From contig JAXGGA010003037.1 in assembly GCA_038373865.1 (NCBI GenBank), positions 45,973-109,972 on the forward strand: a stretch of 64,000 bases of DNA, written 5' to 3'. The notes beneath the pieces were generated by a model. The model was not told the DNA's origin. It was given only the letters and a program-made list of their open reading frames with translations, and did no database searches. The DNA comes from Uloborus plumipes (taxonomy: Eukaryota > Arthropoda > Arachnida > Araneae > Uloboridae). This document shows positions 49,285-60,560 of this stretch, in pieces (positions within the stretch are counted from its first letter, which is position 1; every line of letters begins with the position of its first letter). Made by a program: the position numbers and the translations under genes.

Positions 49285-49289
<5 letters not shown>
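46822..49289. other. Intergenic or intronic DNA, nothing recognised
   Basis: Minus-strand ORFs of 71-93 codons (47008-47590, 48325-48576) are hydrophobic or Lys/Ser-rich without domains. No RNA gene recognised. Confidence 0.4.

Positions 49290-49335
<46 letters not shown>
49290..49335. repeat. (AT)n microsatellite
   Basis: About 22 AT dinucleotides. Confidence 0.95.
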
Positions 49336-49339
<4 letters not shown>

Positions 49340-49636
49340 CATGGATTGAAAAGAAAAACTTGAGATATTTAAAGTATTTTTTTTTTCCTAAAACAAAAAA
49401 CTTGAAAAAAAAAAAAAAAAAAAAAGGCAGAATTAAAACTTTCAAAACTAAAAAGACCCGCTTAAACGGCGATGTAAACTAAAAAGTAAAAATTAAATCA
49501 CATTTTAAACTAAAGTTTGCTCATTAGCAAGAGGTTGCCCCACGTCTTTTTTTTTTTTTTTGAATTAGCTTTAAATAATATTATGATAACAACTAAAAAT
49601 TAATGTAAGAATGAAGGCCTTCACGGCCGGAGTAAA

Positions 49637-49860
49637 TACTAGTTGAGGATTCCGGGCTGTTGTGCCGTGGTCTGAATGGCTTTAATCCATACGTTTCGAT
49701 CGCAACTGCGGCGGTCATCTTCAGTGGGTGTCGTTGATTTGCATCAGTCGCCAAATTAATCAGCGACACCCACTGAAGATGACCGCCGCGGTTGCGATCG
49801 AAACGTATGAATTAAAGCCATTCAGACCACGGCACAACAGCCCGGAATCCTTAACTAGTA
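49637..49860. repeat. Fold-back with two 102-bp arms
   Basis: Left arm 49637-49738 and right arm 49759-49860 are near-perfect inverses around a 20-bp loop, and markedly GC-richer than the surroundings. Arm landmarks: TACTAGTTGAGGATTCCGGG, GTGCCGTGGTCTGAATGGC, ACGTTTCGATCGCAACTGCG and GGTCATCTTCAGTGGGTGTC. A GGCCTTCACGGCCGG motif lies just outside on the left (about 49616-49630). No ORF. The TTCACGGCC...CGTTTCG...CATCTTCAG order is one I recall from widespread invertebrate repeats; class not assigned. Confidence 0.85.
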
Positions 49861-50662
49861 ACTAAAAATTGCTTTAATATGAAAAAAGTGCGTAGATACT
49901 TCATATACTATGTCTTCAACTTTTTATCATTAGCTAGTCGATAGGGTATTGGAAATGCTCCCCCCCCTCCACCCACACAATGCTTTTTTTTCCGCTAAAG
50001 TTGTTTGGTTGGTCAGTTATTCCATTCCTATTGTTTTAAGCTAATTCAAAAAAAAAAAAAAGAAAGTTATACTTAGTTGTAGGATTAGCCCTGGTATTAC
50101 ATCCTCTCTCTGATAACAAACATTACTTTTAGACATTACTTTATACTTTTTAGTTCATATTTCTACAAAAGAGTCTTTTTAATTTATTAAGTTATTATTT
50201 TTATTCTAAAATTTTACATTATTGTTCTTTTTTTTTGGCAACGGAAATACATATAAATTTGGAGTGCATTATTTTAAATAGAAATGCTCTACATCTGTTT
50301 TTTTTTTTTTTTTTTGCTGAAGAAACTTATTTAATGCAACATTTTATTACTTATTTATTCAATTGTCTAAAGCTGAGTTTCTCAATCTTTTTTAGCATGT
50401 TAACCGGTAGAAGCTTTTGGAAAAAAATAGCGGACTGAAAAGTGTTTTACTTTTTTTTCTTTTTGTAAAAAAAAAAAAAAAAAGAAAACCCTTCCGGTTT
50501 TTGGAATGTTAAAAATTTAAATTATTATTTTTTTAGTCCTTGAGGTTCCCCCATTTTTTTTTTGCTAAGAACGGAACTTTTGACTTGGTGACAGTAAAAA
50601 TTAGTAATATAATTCTGAGGTATTTTTTCTTCCTTTTTTTCTTTTTTAATAAAGAAATAATA

Positions 50663-51946
50663 GGGGAGAGTGGTAATGAATGGGCCACTTTTTGGTCTTG
50701 AATTTTTGTAATTTTTTCTAACACTTTGTTTTAACTCTAAATTGGTGTTTTAGTTACTTTACTTATCTGGCTATCTAAAAAAGTCATAAAAGTTGGATTA
50801 GCACCTGTCTGTAATGAATTATAATAGAAAGTAAAAATTTTGAAATTTGGCCTATTCAACCCAACCTATGGGGTTGAATGGGCCATCGAAGGTAATGAAT
50901 GGGCCACTAAATGAATTCAATGAAAACATGTGGATTTAATCTTTTATTTGCTGAATATGACAAAATAAATGTGGCACTTGACATGAAGATACAAAATCAT
51001 ACTGATTTAAAATTATATAAACATCAAAACTGATGCAATTAAAATAAAACTGATGCATAACAATTGTAGCAGAAAAATGACTAAATAATGAGATTGTAAG
51101 AAATAAATAACATCAAATATATATAAAAAAATAACAGATAATGCTCACTATGATTAATCAAAATTTATATATTTCAAAAATAATATTAAAAATCACTTTC
51201 AAAAACTTCATCTTCATTCTCAAACTTGTCAAAATTCAAAATTTTTTTTTTAATTTACTAGACATCGGGAATAAGAAATATCTAACTTAAGTTACCAAGA
51301 AAGAAAATGAAATTGTACTGTGAGGAATATAATATGAAGGAGAGAGGGGGCTTTTTCAAGCCACGCACTGCGAACAGAGGTCTATTGTACTATAGGAATA
51401 TAATATAGATCTGCAAATTATATTTAGAGGTTACTACAAACCTATTTTGACGACAGTAATCTTTATCTATGACAGTCAGTTGTGTTTCATATTAATGTGA
51501 AAATCCAAAGAAAAGGAAGAAAAACAATATTTAGGTGGCCCATTCATTACCATGACATAGTGGCCCATTCAGCCCCACCTATACTTTTGGAATACATTTA
51601 GGTATTTAGAGTACATTGAATTTAGATAACATCAAAATACATCTTAAGATTAGTTTATAGATATGGAAAGACTAGCTTATACATATGTATGCAGTGAAAT
51701 ACTTGGTACATTTGAGCTAGGAAATGTTTTACTAAAAAAAGGGAAAAACTTACTTTTCAGTCAGATTCTTGACCATGCCACTCTAGTTCGAAAATGGCAC
51801 AGCGCCAACGAATGAAAATTGGATGAGTTTAGTAGAATAAATAGCTACATCTATTGGTGGCATCAAAAAAAAATTCATGCAAATACTTTTTCATATTTTG
51901 TTAGTGGCCCATTCAACACCATGGCCCATTCATTACCACTCTCCCC
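50663..51946. mobile_element. TA-flanked TIR element with seven AATGGGCCA words
   Basis: 1284 bp with TA at 50661-50662 and 51947-51948 and identical 25-bp TIRs beginning GGGGAGAGTGGTAATGAATG. The word AATGGGCCA lies at 50679, 50877 and 50898 on +, and inverted at 51536, 51561, 51905 and 51922. The words thus point inward from both ends. No intact ORF; a minus-strand reading from about 51285 down to 51185 ends acidic (FDKFENEDEVFESDF then stop) and may be a transposase tail remnant. GGGG start, TA duplication and word arrays resemble the pogo fossil at 43492. Confidence 0.85.
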
Positions 51947-52163
51947 TAACTAACTAAACAAACTTTGCTTGGTATTATAGAACAGTCACAAAAAAGTTTA
52001 AATGTGAATATAAGTAATTATTGTTATAATTAGACAAAAATAAGTAAACATCACTGGAAAATGCAGCATCGTAGAAAATGCTGAAGATTAATCATAAATA
52101 TCGCGTAAAAATATTAAATATACAGTAAAAATATTATATATAACAGTATATTATTGATGCTAC

Positions 52164-52191
52164 ATTATTATTATTATTATTATTATTATTT
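52164..52191. repeat. (ATT)n microsatellite
   Basis: About nine ATT units. Confidence 0.9.
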
Positions 52192-52304
52192 TCTTTGCTG
52201 CACCACCGGTTGAGAATAGCTAATCAGCAATATATTGATTTTTATTTTATTTTTAATTGTTGGCAGCGGATTAAAAGTAAAAACCGAGAGCTTCATTTTT
52301 CTCA

Positions 52305-52617
52305 CATTGCAAAAAAAAAAAAAAAAGCTGTTGTTTCCCCGTATAATACTGGCAGCAGAGGTTCCAGTTCAAAACTAAAAAAGCACAGTAAAAAAACTGT
52401 GAAACTAGTTTTTTTACAGTTTATTACTGTTAAACTAGCAACTTTACAGTTTATTACCACAAATTGAGCAGTAAAAACAACAGAATAATACTGGCAGCAG
52501 AGGTTCCATAGTGTAAAACTAAAATAGCTTATTACGGTAAAATTAGAAATTTTTACTGTTTATTATTATAAAATTAGCTGTCTTATACTGCAAAAACAAC
52601 ATTCATTTTTTATAATG
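52305..52617. mobile_element. CACTG MITE, family 2, copy H
   Basis: Left end CATTGC plus an A-run, then AATACTGGCAGCAGAGGTTC twice (about 52347 and 52488). The right end decays to CATTCATTTTTTATAATG. A diverged dimer copy; no clean target duplication. Confidence 0.7.
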
Positions 52618-53486
52618 AAACGTTAGACTGGTTCTGAAGTACAGATATTCCTTCTTGTTATCCATAGGTCCACATGTCTCCTTGAACAATAATAAGAAAC
52701 AACTCTACCGATTCCCGTAAATGCGGTAAAAACAAAGCGTTCAAGCCCTATTACAATGATATATAAAAGCCTCTATATATGTGCGAAAAACTTTTTAAAG
52801 CATATAAGACTTCTTATAAAATGTACAACAACTTTACTGAGATGAAATAGAATAGAGTATTATCCAAATAAACTTTTTAGTACATACTCAAATTTGTACT
52901 GATACTAAATTAGTTTACTTGCTTTAAGGGTAGTGAGTTAAAAAAATACTAAGCACTGTAATTGCAATTTTGCCCAAAGATCTAAATCAATGTTACTTTA
53001 ATTTATACAACGACTGAATGTTTGCAGTGGGAAAACTTTAGGTACTTTCTTTCCTGCAAATAATCACTTTGACAGAACTTTTCCACTTTGGTAATTTTAA
53101 TCATTTCCCCTACTTGCCTAAGGAGATGTTGAGTAAAACTTCCACGACACCAGAATGCTAAAGAATTTTGTTTACTTTATAGATCCCTCGGTAAAACCGC
53201 GGGTGCAGGAATTACAGTAAATATTTAGTTATTCCTTAACGAAATATTAACGCACTTCAAGAAAGCGTTTGCTGGAATTTAGCTGTGCAATTGCTTGAAA
53301 TAAAAGGCTGATTTGTGCATTGGCGCATAAATTTTGACATTTAAACTTTTTGATTGAGTAATATTTAGTAATGTTAGTAAGAAGAGAAGAAAAGGGTTAG
53401 TTTTTAAATTGTAGACATTGAAGAAAGAAAAAAAAAAAAAGCATTGGGAGAAAACGATAAAGTAATAAATATAGATTTATTGTTAG
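52618..53486. other. Intergenic or intronic DNA, nothing recognised
   Basis: No supported feature. Confidence 0.4.
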
Positions 53487-53495
53487 AGACTAGAT

Positions 53496-54149
53496 TTATT
53501 TATTTAAACCCCACCAGTCACCACCGTACCTACCCTGATGAGGGTTTAACCGGATGTGGTGGCTGGGAGGAAAGAAAAATTAACGAACGACCAAGCGCCC
53601 GCTAGGAACCGTATATTATAACTAGATATAAAATTACATAAAATAATGTACAAATTACATGAAAAAAAATAATAAAAAGGAAAAACAATTTTGATATATA
53701 CAGAAAAAGGCAATAATATAACATTTACAATTTTTAGGCAGAATATTTGAAATCTTCAATTTGAGTGCTGAGTAAAAATATTATTTTATGAAGATTCTTA
53801 CGAGTAGCTGGATGATGTAAAATATGAGCTATATTTTTGGATACAGGAAGGTTGGAATTATATGTGCAGTGGAAAGAGCTAGTTAACGGACAATTGAATA
53901 CGTAATGTTCAGAAAGTCCTAGTTGGCTGCAAACATATAATGATGAGCTTATTATCTTGAATCTGTGTAGATATGAAGGAAATGGACCGTGTGCACTGAG
54001 AAATTGTACTTCCATAGGATGTTTGCATCGTGGTTTTAGCTTGACTTTTGGTAGGATTTCGTGAACTCTCCGACCGGTTTCTGCAGTGTCCCAGATTTCC
54101 TGCCAATTTTGAAGAAGATTAGACCAAAGGTGATGTTTGAGGAAAGATT
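53496..54149 (-). mobile_element. 5'-truncated LINE (non-LTR retrotransposon)
   Basis: A 654-bp fragment on the minus strand, bounded by the 9-bp direct repeat AGACTAGAT (53487-53495 and 54150-54158). It carries the end of a pol ORF (53734-54147), about 235 bp of 3' UTR with GCCACCACATCCGGTTAAAC, and an AAATAAAT-type tail at its 3' end (left side). 5' truncation, an A-rich tail and short target duplication together are the usual signature of target-primed reverse transcription. Confidence 0.8.
53734..54147 (-). pseudogene. C-terminal fragment of a LINE pol protein
   Basis: About 137 residues are open on the minus strand from the truncation point to a stop. Motifs: WQEIWDTAETGRRVHEILPK, then QFLSAHGPFPSYLHRF, CSQLGLSEHYVFNCPL and NNPxSR-like HHPATRKNLHK. 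The order W..RWD..TGR, then Q.ltGHG.f..YL.RF, then H.lf.CP is the region after the RNase H domain in arthropod jockey/R1/I-like elements. The usual first Cys pair is partly lost. Only the 3' end was inserted, so it was never functional here. Confidence 0.75.
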
Positions 54150-54625
54150 AGACTAGATAGGTCGGGGGTCTGCAGTTATTTTGAGTTACTTTGTAATGCG
54201 CTTTTAAACAGTGTTATGTTGTGACGAACACCAAACAATGGATGCAAGTAAAAATCTTCATACCTTTAGAGGTTATTTTGTAGAGTTCGTTAAGTCGCTT
54301 GTTAAAATCTATTGAAACGTATCACACGCACACATAGAACACACACACATTTTGGAAAATCTTGAATGCCAGATAAAATTTCACGGGGCATTTGTGGTAT
54401 TATGGTGTTTCGCTACATATACTCAAAGTCAGAAACTGATGGGTTTGAAACAGGTCCAAATTTGCTAAACAGAACAATTTTGAAATATATGTTAGTTTTC
54501 AGAATGGTTTAAATCAGCCCTCTGACATTTACACCAAGCAGCTGAAAGATATTTTCTACAACGAGCTATTCTGCCAAGCGTTTACCAACTGTCGAGCTGT
54601 CGTTTGCTGTGCTTGGATTTGAGCT

Positions 54626-54703
54626 ACAATTTTATAAAAATAAAATTTTGCACAATTTTATAAAAATAAAATTTTGCGCAATTTTATAAAAATAAATTTT
54701 GCG
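54626..54703. repeat. 26-bp minisatellite, three copies
   Basis: Units of ACAATTTTATAAAAATAAAA plus TTTTGC start at 54626, 54652 and 54678. Confidence 0.85.
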
Positions 54704-55412
54704 TAATATCGTTTTCGGTTAGTAAATTTGTGAATCTGTTTCGCATTAGTCAGTACTTGTCTTCGTTTGAATATAGTACTTTGGCGTTGCGCCTCTTACC
54801 ATATGTTGTTATATATATTGACTTATTTCGATGCTTTCTCTAACCCATAAAACTTTTTCTCAAGATTTTAGATTTACCATGTATGCAACGTTTACCCCAG
54901 TGTGTTTGCAAATGTTAAATTATCTATAGCAAGATATCATGCTTCAAATATCTCATCGATATACGTCATTAAAAATTATTTTTTGCAGTTCCTTAAGAAA
55001 AATAAAGAAAATAAAAAAACTGGAAAACATAAGTTTAGCATTAGTATTTAAACGCAATATTTTTTGCTTTTCGGTTTCACTCATAGCTTATTTTTGTATA
55101 AAAAGATAAAAGCTTTATTCTCTTTCATCCAATTTTTCAGGATTATCTTTAAAAGCTTCTTCTCTTCCAACAAAAAAGATCCACTGGCCTTCAGATTCCT
55201 TTTTAGAATGTCTTTATTTGAAAAAAAATGTCATAATCCAAAGACATAACTTTTAGATACATAAAATATTTTTTTTAATAAAAATAATGAGACATTTTTG
55301 AACTTCGCTTTAAAATTTTAATCTCTAATAAAGCTTTTATCTTGTCAATAATGTAGTATTTGTGAGCATGTATTCATGTACATATAGTTGTCAATATATA
55401 CAACTATATGTA

Positions 55413-55799
55413 CACTATCAAAAATGCTCCTGAAATTTTACGGTAAAATGTACTGGCATCCATGTTGACAGTAACTTTTACCGTAAAATATTTTTTGCTG
55501 TAATATTTTACGGAAGAGAAAACGAGAATTAAAAAGCGAGAGATACGAACGACAAGGATCAAACCCGATATCCAATTTTTCCCCTTTACTGCTTTACTAT
55601 TCACGGTACCAGATGAGACACATCAGGAGAACGGAAATAGGGTGTCATCTGCATCTCACAGTAAGTCCCGTGGTGATCAAGTGGCGCTGCAATCGCAATT
55701 ATTTTCATCAGTACAATTCACTGTAATAATTTTCTGTACGGTAAACGCTGCATTTTACAGTAACAATTACCATAAAAGCTTCCTGGATTTTTAACAGTG
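55413..55799. mobile_element. TA-flanked MITE, family 1, copy 2
   Basis: 387 bp, flanked by TA (55411-55412 and 55800-55801), in inverse orientation to the copy at 596-973. The right end TTCCTGGATTTTTAACAGTG is the inverse of the other copy's left end. The conserved middle includes TTTACTGCTTTACTATTCAC and GGCGCTGCAATCGCAAT. Non-coding. Confidence 0.8.
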
Positions 55800-55801
55800 T
55801 A

Positions 55802-58800
55802 GTTGTCTTACGTAAGCTCAAAGTATCCCTAATATTCATGTGCATTTACCTATTTTGAAGCAAAAAAAAAAAAAATGAGAAAAAAAAATTAACTCGTAAA
55901 AACAAATTACTTTAAAATGCTTTTAATGTCTTTTTGACTTTTTTTTTCTGCATTCAAAATGCTTCATCGATATCTTTTTTTTTTTGTTTTTATAAAACAA
56001 GTTGTACAGATGTATGTAAGAATTTAAAAACTAGATACCAATACAAAGATCCTTTTTAAGAAATAAAAAAAAATCTCATGCATTAAAACTGAAATTGTTA
56101 AGAATGTTTTGTATATTTTCAAATCTTAGCTGTAAAATAAGTAATTTCTCCGAATTTATTGACTTCATTCTTATGCACCGTAAGACATTTGAAAAAAAAG
56201 GGATAGCCGCCTAAAGCTGTAAGGCAAGAAGCAATTCCCTTTAATAATTATAACAGCTTAAAATTAATAAATATTATGCTTTTAAAGAAAGAATGGTTGA
56301 ATCTCTTTCAGAAATATGCAAAGAAATGAAAAATTTTGCTAAGAACTTTTTGAATAGTTATTTGAAATATATCCTCGGATTTCTCGCAAGTTTATACAGT
56401 TAATTCAGAACTTGTAAGGAAAATAATATTTCTTCAGTTAGATATATTATTTTGATGGTTGTTATTTATACATTATTTATGAAAATAATTTTAAAACTAT
56501 TTTAATCTGTGTGCACGAATAGGAATTATAAGCCATTAGCGCAGGAGCAAGATTTGATATATTTTTGAACGCATACTTTATTAACTATTATGTGCGAAAA
56601 TGAAGTAAAAGAGTAGTTTAACCGTTGCAATTGCTTTTTAATGTCTATATAAGTTATGCTACATTTGTGGTCTAGATAACCTTTGATACTTCTTACAGCA
56701 TTTTTTGTTTTCTTTACAATGAGTCAAATAAATAACTGGTGTTCATATGTAAACAAGATGTTACCATAAGAAGTAGCATATTCTATTATTATTATTTTAT
56801 TTTATTTTTCAAAAACAAAAATCGTTTATAAATGAATTTTAATTTTTTAGGTTATTAGTTTTAGCAACACACTATGCCATCGTTACAGCTTAAAACCGAT
56901 CAAAATATTGACTTAATATTTGATTCAATTTTGGTTATTAAAATTGATTTTACATCTTTAATTTTTTTATTGTTTTTTTAACATTTGATATTGTTTGATA
57001 GTTGAAGGAAAAAATGTAATATTCATATGGAATGAATACATACATATGAGAAAAGTTATACATAAATGATCTAAGTGAAATAAATATAGCTATTAGTTTA
57101 TTATACAAACTAAATGAATAAAACTGTTGAAAATTAAAAAGTGTTCAAATTAAGTCCGCTAGTATACTATAAAAAGGAAGCTAAAAGTTTTCCTTAATTT
57201 TTCACAATAATTCTATTACATTGGTCTTTATCCTTAATATAATACTTGCTTCGCAGTAAACTACGAATTTATTTCCTTAATATATTTATGTATGTACAGT
57301 TATGTAAGTACAGTCTCTTACAGTTAAATTAGTATCAGCTCTTCTTTGATAGTTGGAAAGCCACTTGCTAGAAGCTAAATAATTAATATTGAATAAATAT
57401 TTGATAATTCATTGAATCGATAAGAAAGAAATATTTAACTAGGTTCAGTAATTGAAAGGTCTTGTCATTATCATCCTTATTCCACATCATTAGAGTTCAT
57501 CATTATTTCAATCTTGGGGAAACAATATCATTGTTCACTCTTGCTCTCAAAAGTCTAGCTATTTAAAATCTAACAATACTTTCAAGTCATTTCAAAATTA
57601 ACTTTTCCAACAATAGACTCAAACGTTTCATTTACAGTTAACAGAAAAATAATCCTACGAAAGTTTTGATTCATTAGCTTTTATGAATATATCATATTAA
57701 TTAAGCTGTACCAATTTTGATGTAAATAATCATTACAGTTTAATAACATGCTCCATTGATGGTAACTATGTATAAATAATGGTGAATATAAAATTAAAAT
57801 AAAACCGCGTGCATTAAAAATCTTTAAATATGTCCGTTTTCAAAAACTAAGAGCATTGTGATAAATAGTTTTCTAATTTAAATAACGTATATTATGCCTA
57901 TTAATTAACGGTAACTATTATTTTTCAGTAATTCCATTACAGCATAGCGATAACTGCAAAAGAATAATGCATAAAATATTTTATGTAAATGTCTTTGAAA
58001 TTGATATGAAGGAAGACCATTCAAGTATTAATATTTTAATAATGATGCTTGATTTTTATGGAAGACAAAAACCGGATAAAATTTTCAAGCAAAAAAGGGG
58101 AAAAGATAAATAAAGGAAGAAAAATGAAAAAAAGAAAGAAAAACATTGAACTATTTCAAGTTAGAGATAGAAAAATACATAGAAGTACTTCCTATCAACG
58201 TTTCTTTACAGAGAATTTGAAAAAATCCTTAATCTAAAGAGTATGTAGTAAATATTAATACTTTTGTCCCTTTTAAAAAATTAATCTGCATTAACTTAAA
58301 TTCATGAAACGTTGTTTAGATACTGACGTTTCGAAAATAATTCTTACACATTAATATTGCCACTTTGTATTTAATGAGTTATCTATTTATTTATTGTATG
58401 TTTGCCAATCCTTAACATCTCATCTGATGAACTAATTTCGATGATTTTGTTTTTAATCAAAAGGAGCTGTTTAATATTGATCTTTCATCGCTATACTGCA
58501 GTGCTAAGTGCAAATGTGGTATCTACAGTCAAGCTCAAACTGAGATAAAACTCTTTAAAGTTTTGCGCCACCATGTATTTGATTCAGATGAAACTTTTTC
58601 AGAATTTTTTAAAAAATATTTCCCGCTCTCAAATAGCCATATAATTTTTTATTTAGATAAAATACGTCACAAAGAGCCACCTGGGTAACTCAATTTTGTT
58701 AAAAAGTGCAGATACTACTTTTGTGCTTAGCAGGGCAGTATAGCTAATAACGTATTAATATAAATTCGACGAAAATTGTTTTGAAAAAAGAACCATGGAA

Positions 58801-60404
58801 ATTACTGGAGCGGAGGAAATTCTAAAATAAATCCCCTGAAATGTGGAAAACTTGCTGAAATCTTTCTGGTTTTCAGCATGTTTTTCGTAACAGAAAAGAT
58901 CCTAGAATTACTCCTTGATAGCTTATTGAAGTACAAAATAAAAATTAATAAAAATAAATATAATGGAAAAAACATCAACCTGCTATCTTTATAATTGTTG
59001 TTTGGTCAAAACCAGTGTACGAAATCATACATAATCACGAATTAAATAAAAATGTTAATTCAAAGGTAGCAGCGATTTCTACTCCAGATAAATAACGTTC
59101 GTATGCTTTGCAATGGTAACACAAGACTTAATTTTAAAAGTAGCCTCTCTACTTTGTTAAAAATATTTTTCCTTTTATTTTAGGGCAATTTGCAGTTATT
59201 TGAATGGTAGTATGGTTGTTTTCTTCAGTTTGTTTAATGGATGGTTTTTCTTTATTTCCTAAAATAGATTTTAAGAAAATACCTAGTATAATGCACTCAG
59301 AATGAGCATTAAATAAGAATGTAAGGAAACAGCAACATTTGTAAGCTACAAATCGCAAACGTTTCTTCTTTGAAAGAAAAATAATCCATTTTCTCTGATG
59401 CAACTATATCTGCAATCACACTCAATTGGAAAAAATAAGCTTTTTTCTTTCGGAACCAAAGAAACAACTTTTGCTGAGTGGGAGTTTTTAACATTTTTCA
59501 CTCAAAGAGCAAATCTAGCTATTTTGTTTTCTTCTAAAGGGAAATAAGAGAAAAAGCACTTCCCTCAAAGCAGCCATCATTCTAAAATGTCTGTAGACAT
59601 CATTCGGGCAATTTATGGCAATATTTTACGACTGAGTTCTCTTATGACTTTATTTTGGAGATAAGTACCGTGGCAGAATATCCGTCTATCCAGTTACGAA
59701 GGAATTGAATAAAGCTGCTGACGCGTGTCAATTCGATAAAGCGATTTCTTAGCAGCCTGTGGACAGAATTTGTAGTATAAATCGCTACCTTTAATGCCTC
59801 TTGTCCAGTTGAAATGGTAACTTGTGTGAATATGCAAGCTTGTTTCATATCTTATTCTTATGAATCGAAATAAATATTGTTAAAATTGATAAGAAGTTAT
59901 ATCGTTTGTGAGAATATCCGATTTTAAGAAATAATTACTTGGGGACCCGCGCTTTTTAGCAATTTAGATAGCCTTATATATTATTTTCTCGTATTTAGTA
60001 TGTATTGAAAGCTGGGTTGTAGAAAACAAAATATATTAAATAACGTTGTGTTAGGTTTGTATGTTTTAGAAAGGTATATGCAACTTAAATCTCAAAATTG
60101 AACACCAAATTGAATGAAAAAAAAAAAAATCAAAGAAAGAAGGGGAATGATAAATTCTTGAAAAAATATATACGGATCATTTTCTAGGCATATGTTTAAA
60201 ATCTGAGCTAAGAAGCACAAAATGTTTCAAAAATTCTGTAAATACAAATTTAATTTACCAAATACTCTTTGTGTAAATAAGGCAAAAAATTTTACAGGTT
60301 TTTCTCCTAATTATATAACTTACATAAATCATTTTTTTTAATCCTCAAATTTTACTATAAAATATTGAAAATCAAGATTACTCCGCAAAAGCTGTATATA
60401 ACTG
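55802..60404. other. Intergenic or intronic DNA, nothing recognised
   Basis: A long AT-rich stretch. ORFs of 60-85 codons (58049-58237, 59149-59494 minus) lack domains. A perfect GCCACCATG at about 58568-58576 leads only to a 23-codon frame. Confidence 0.4.
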
Positions 60405-60560
60405 ACTTTGTCTGACCGTGATGCGGTGGCCTCGAGTTCAAATCCCAAATCAGGCATGGATGTACTTCTGCCCTTGTCCTTCTGTGTGTATGACTGTTGT
60501 GAATGTCCTCCACACAGACCCTATAAACGGGTCTTTGGCAAGTGTGTGTGAAAATATATT
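60405..60560 (+). mobile_element. SINE-like fragment with box B
   Basis: A box-B-like AGTTCAAATCC (60435-60445) is followed by a GC-richer body: GGCATGGATGTACTTCTGCC, CTTCTGTGTGTATGACTG, then the stem-like ACCCTATAAACGGGTCT. Composition differs sharply from the flanks. Box A is weak and the 5' end unclear, so a truncated tRNA-derived SINE is the best guess. Confidence 0.4.

Noticed and set aside
49738..49830. Complete hammerhead ribozyme
   Set aside because: Only CTGAAGA and GAAAC core-like segments with a partly paired stem between them; no complementary stem I or cleavage triplet found.
58565..58650. Perfect GCCACCATG start context as a gene start
   Set aside because: The frame closes after 23 codons, with no signal peptide or donor site.
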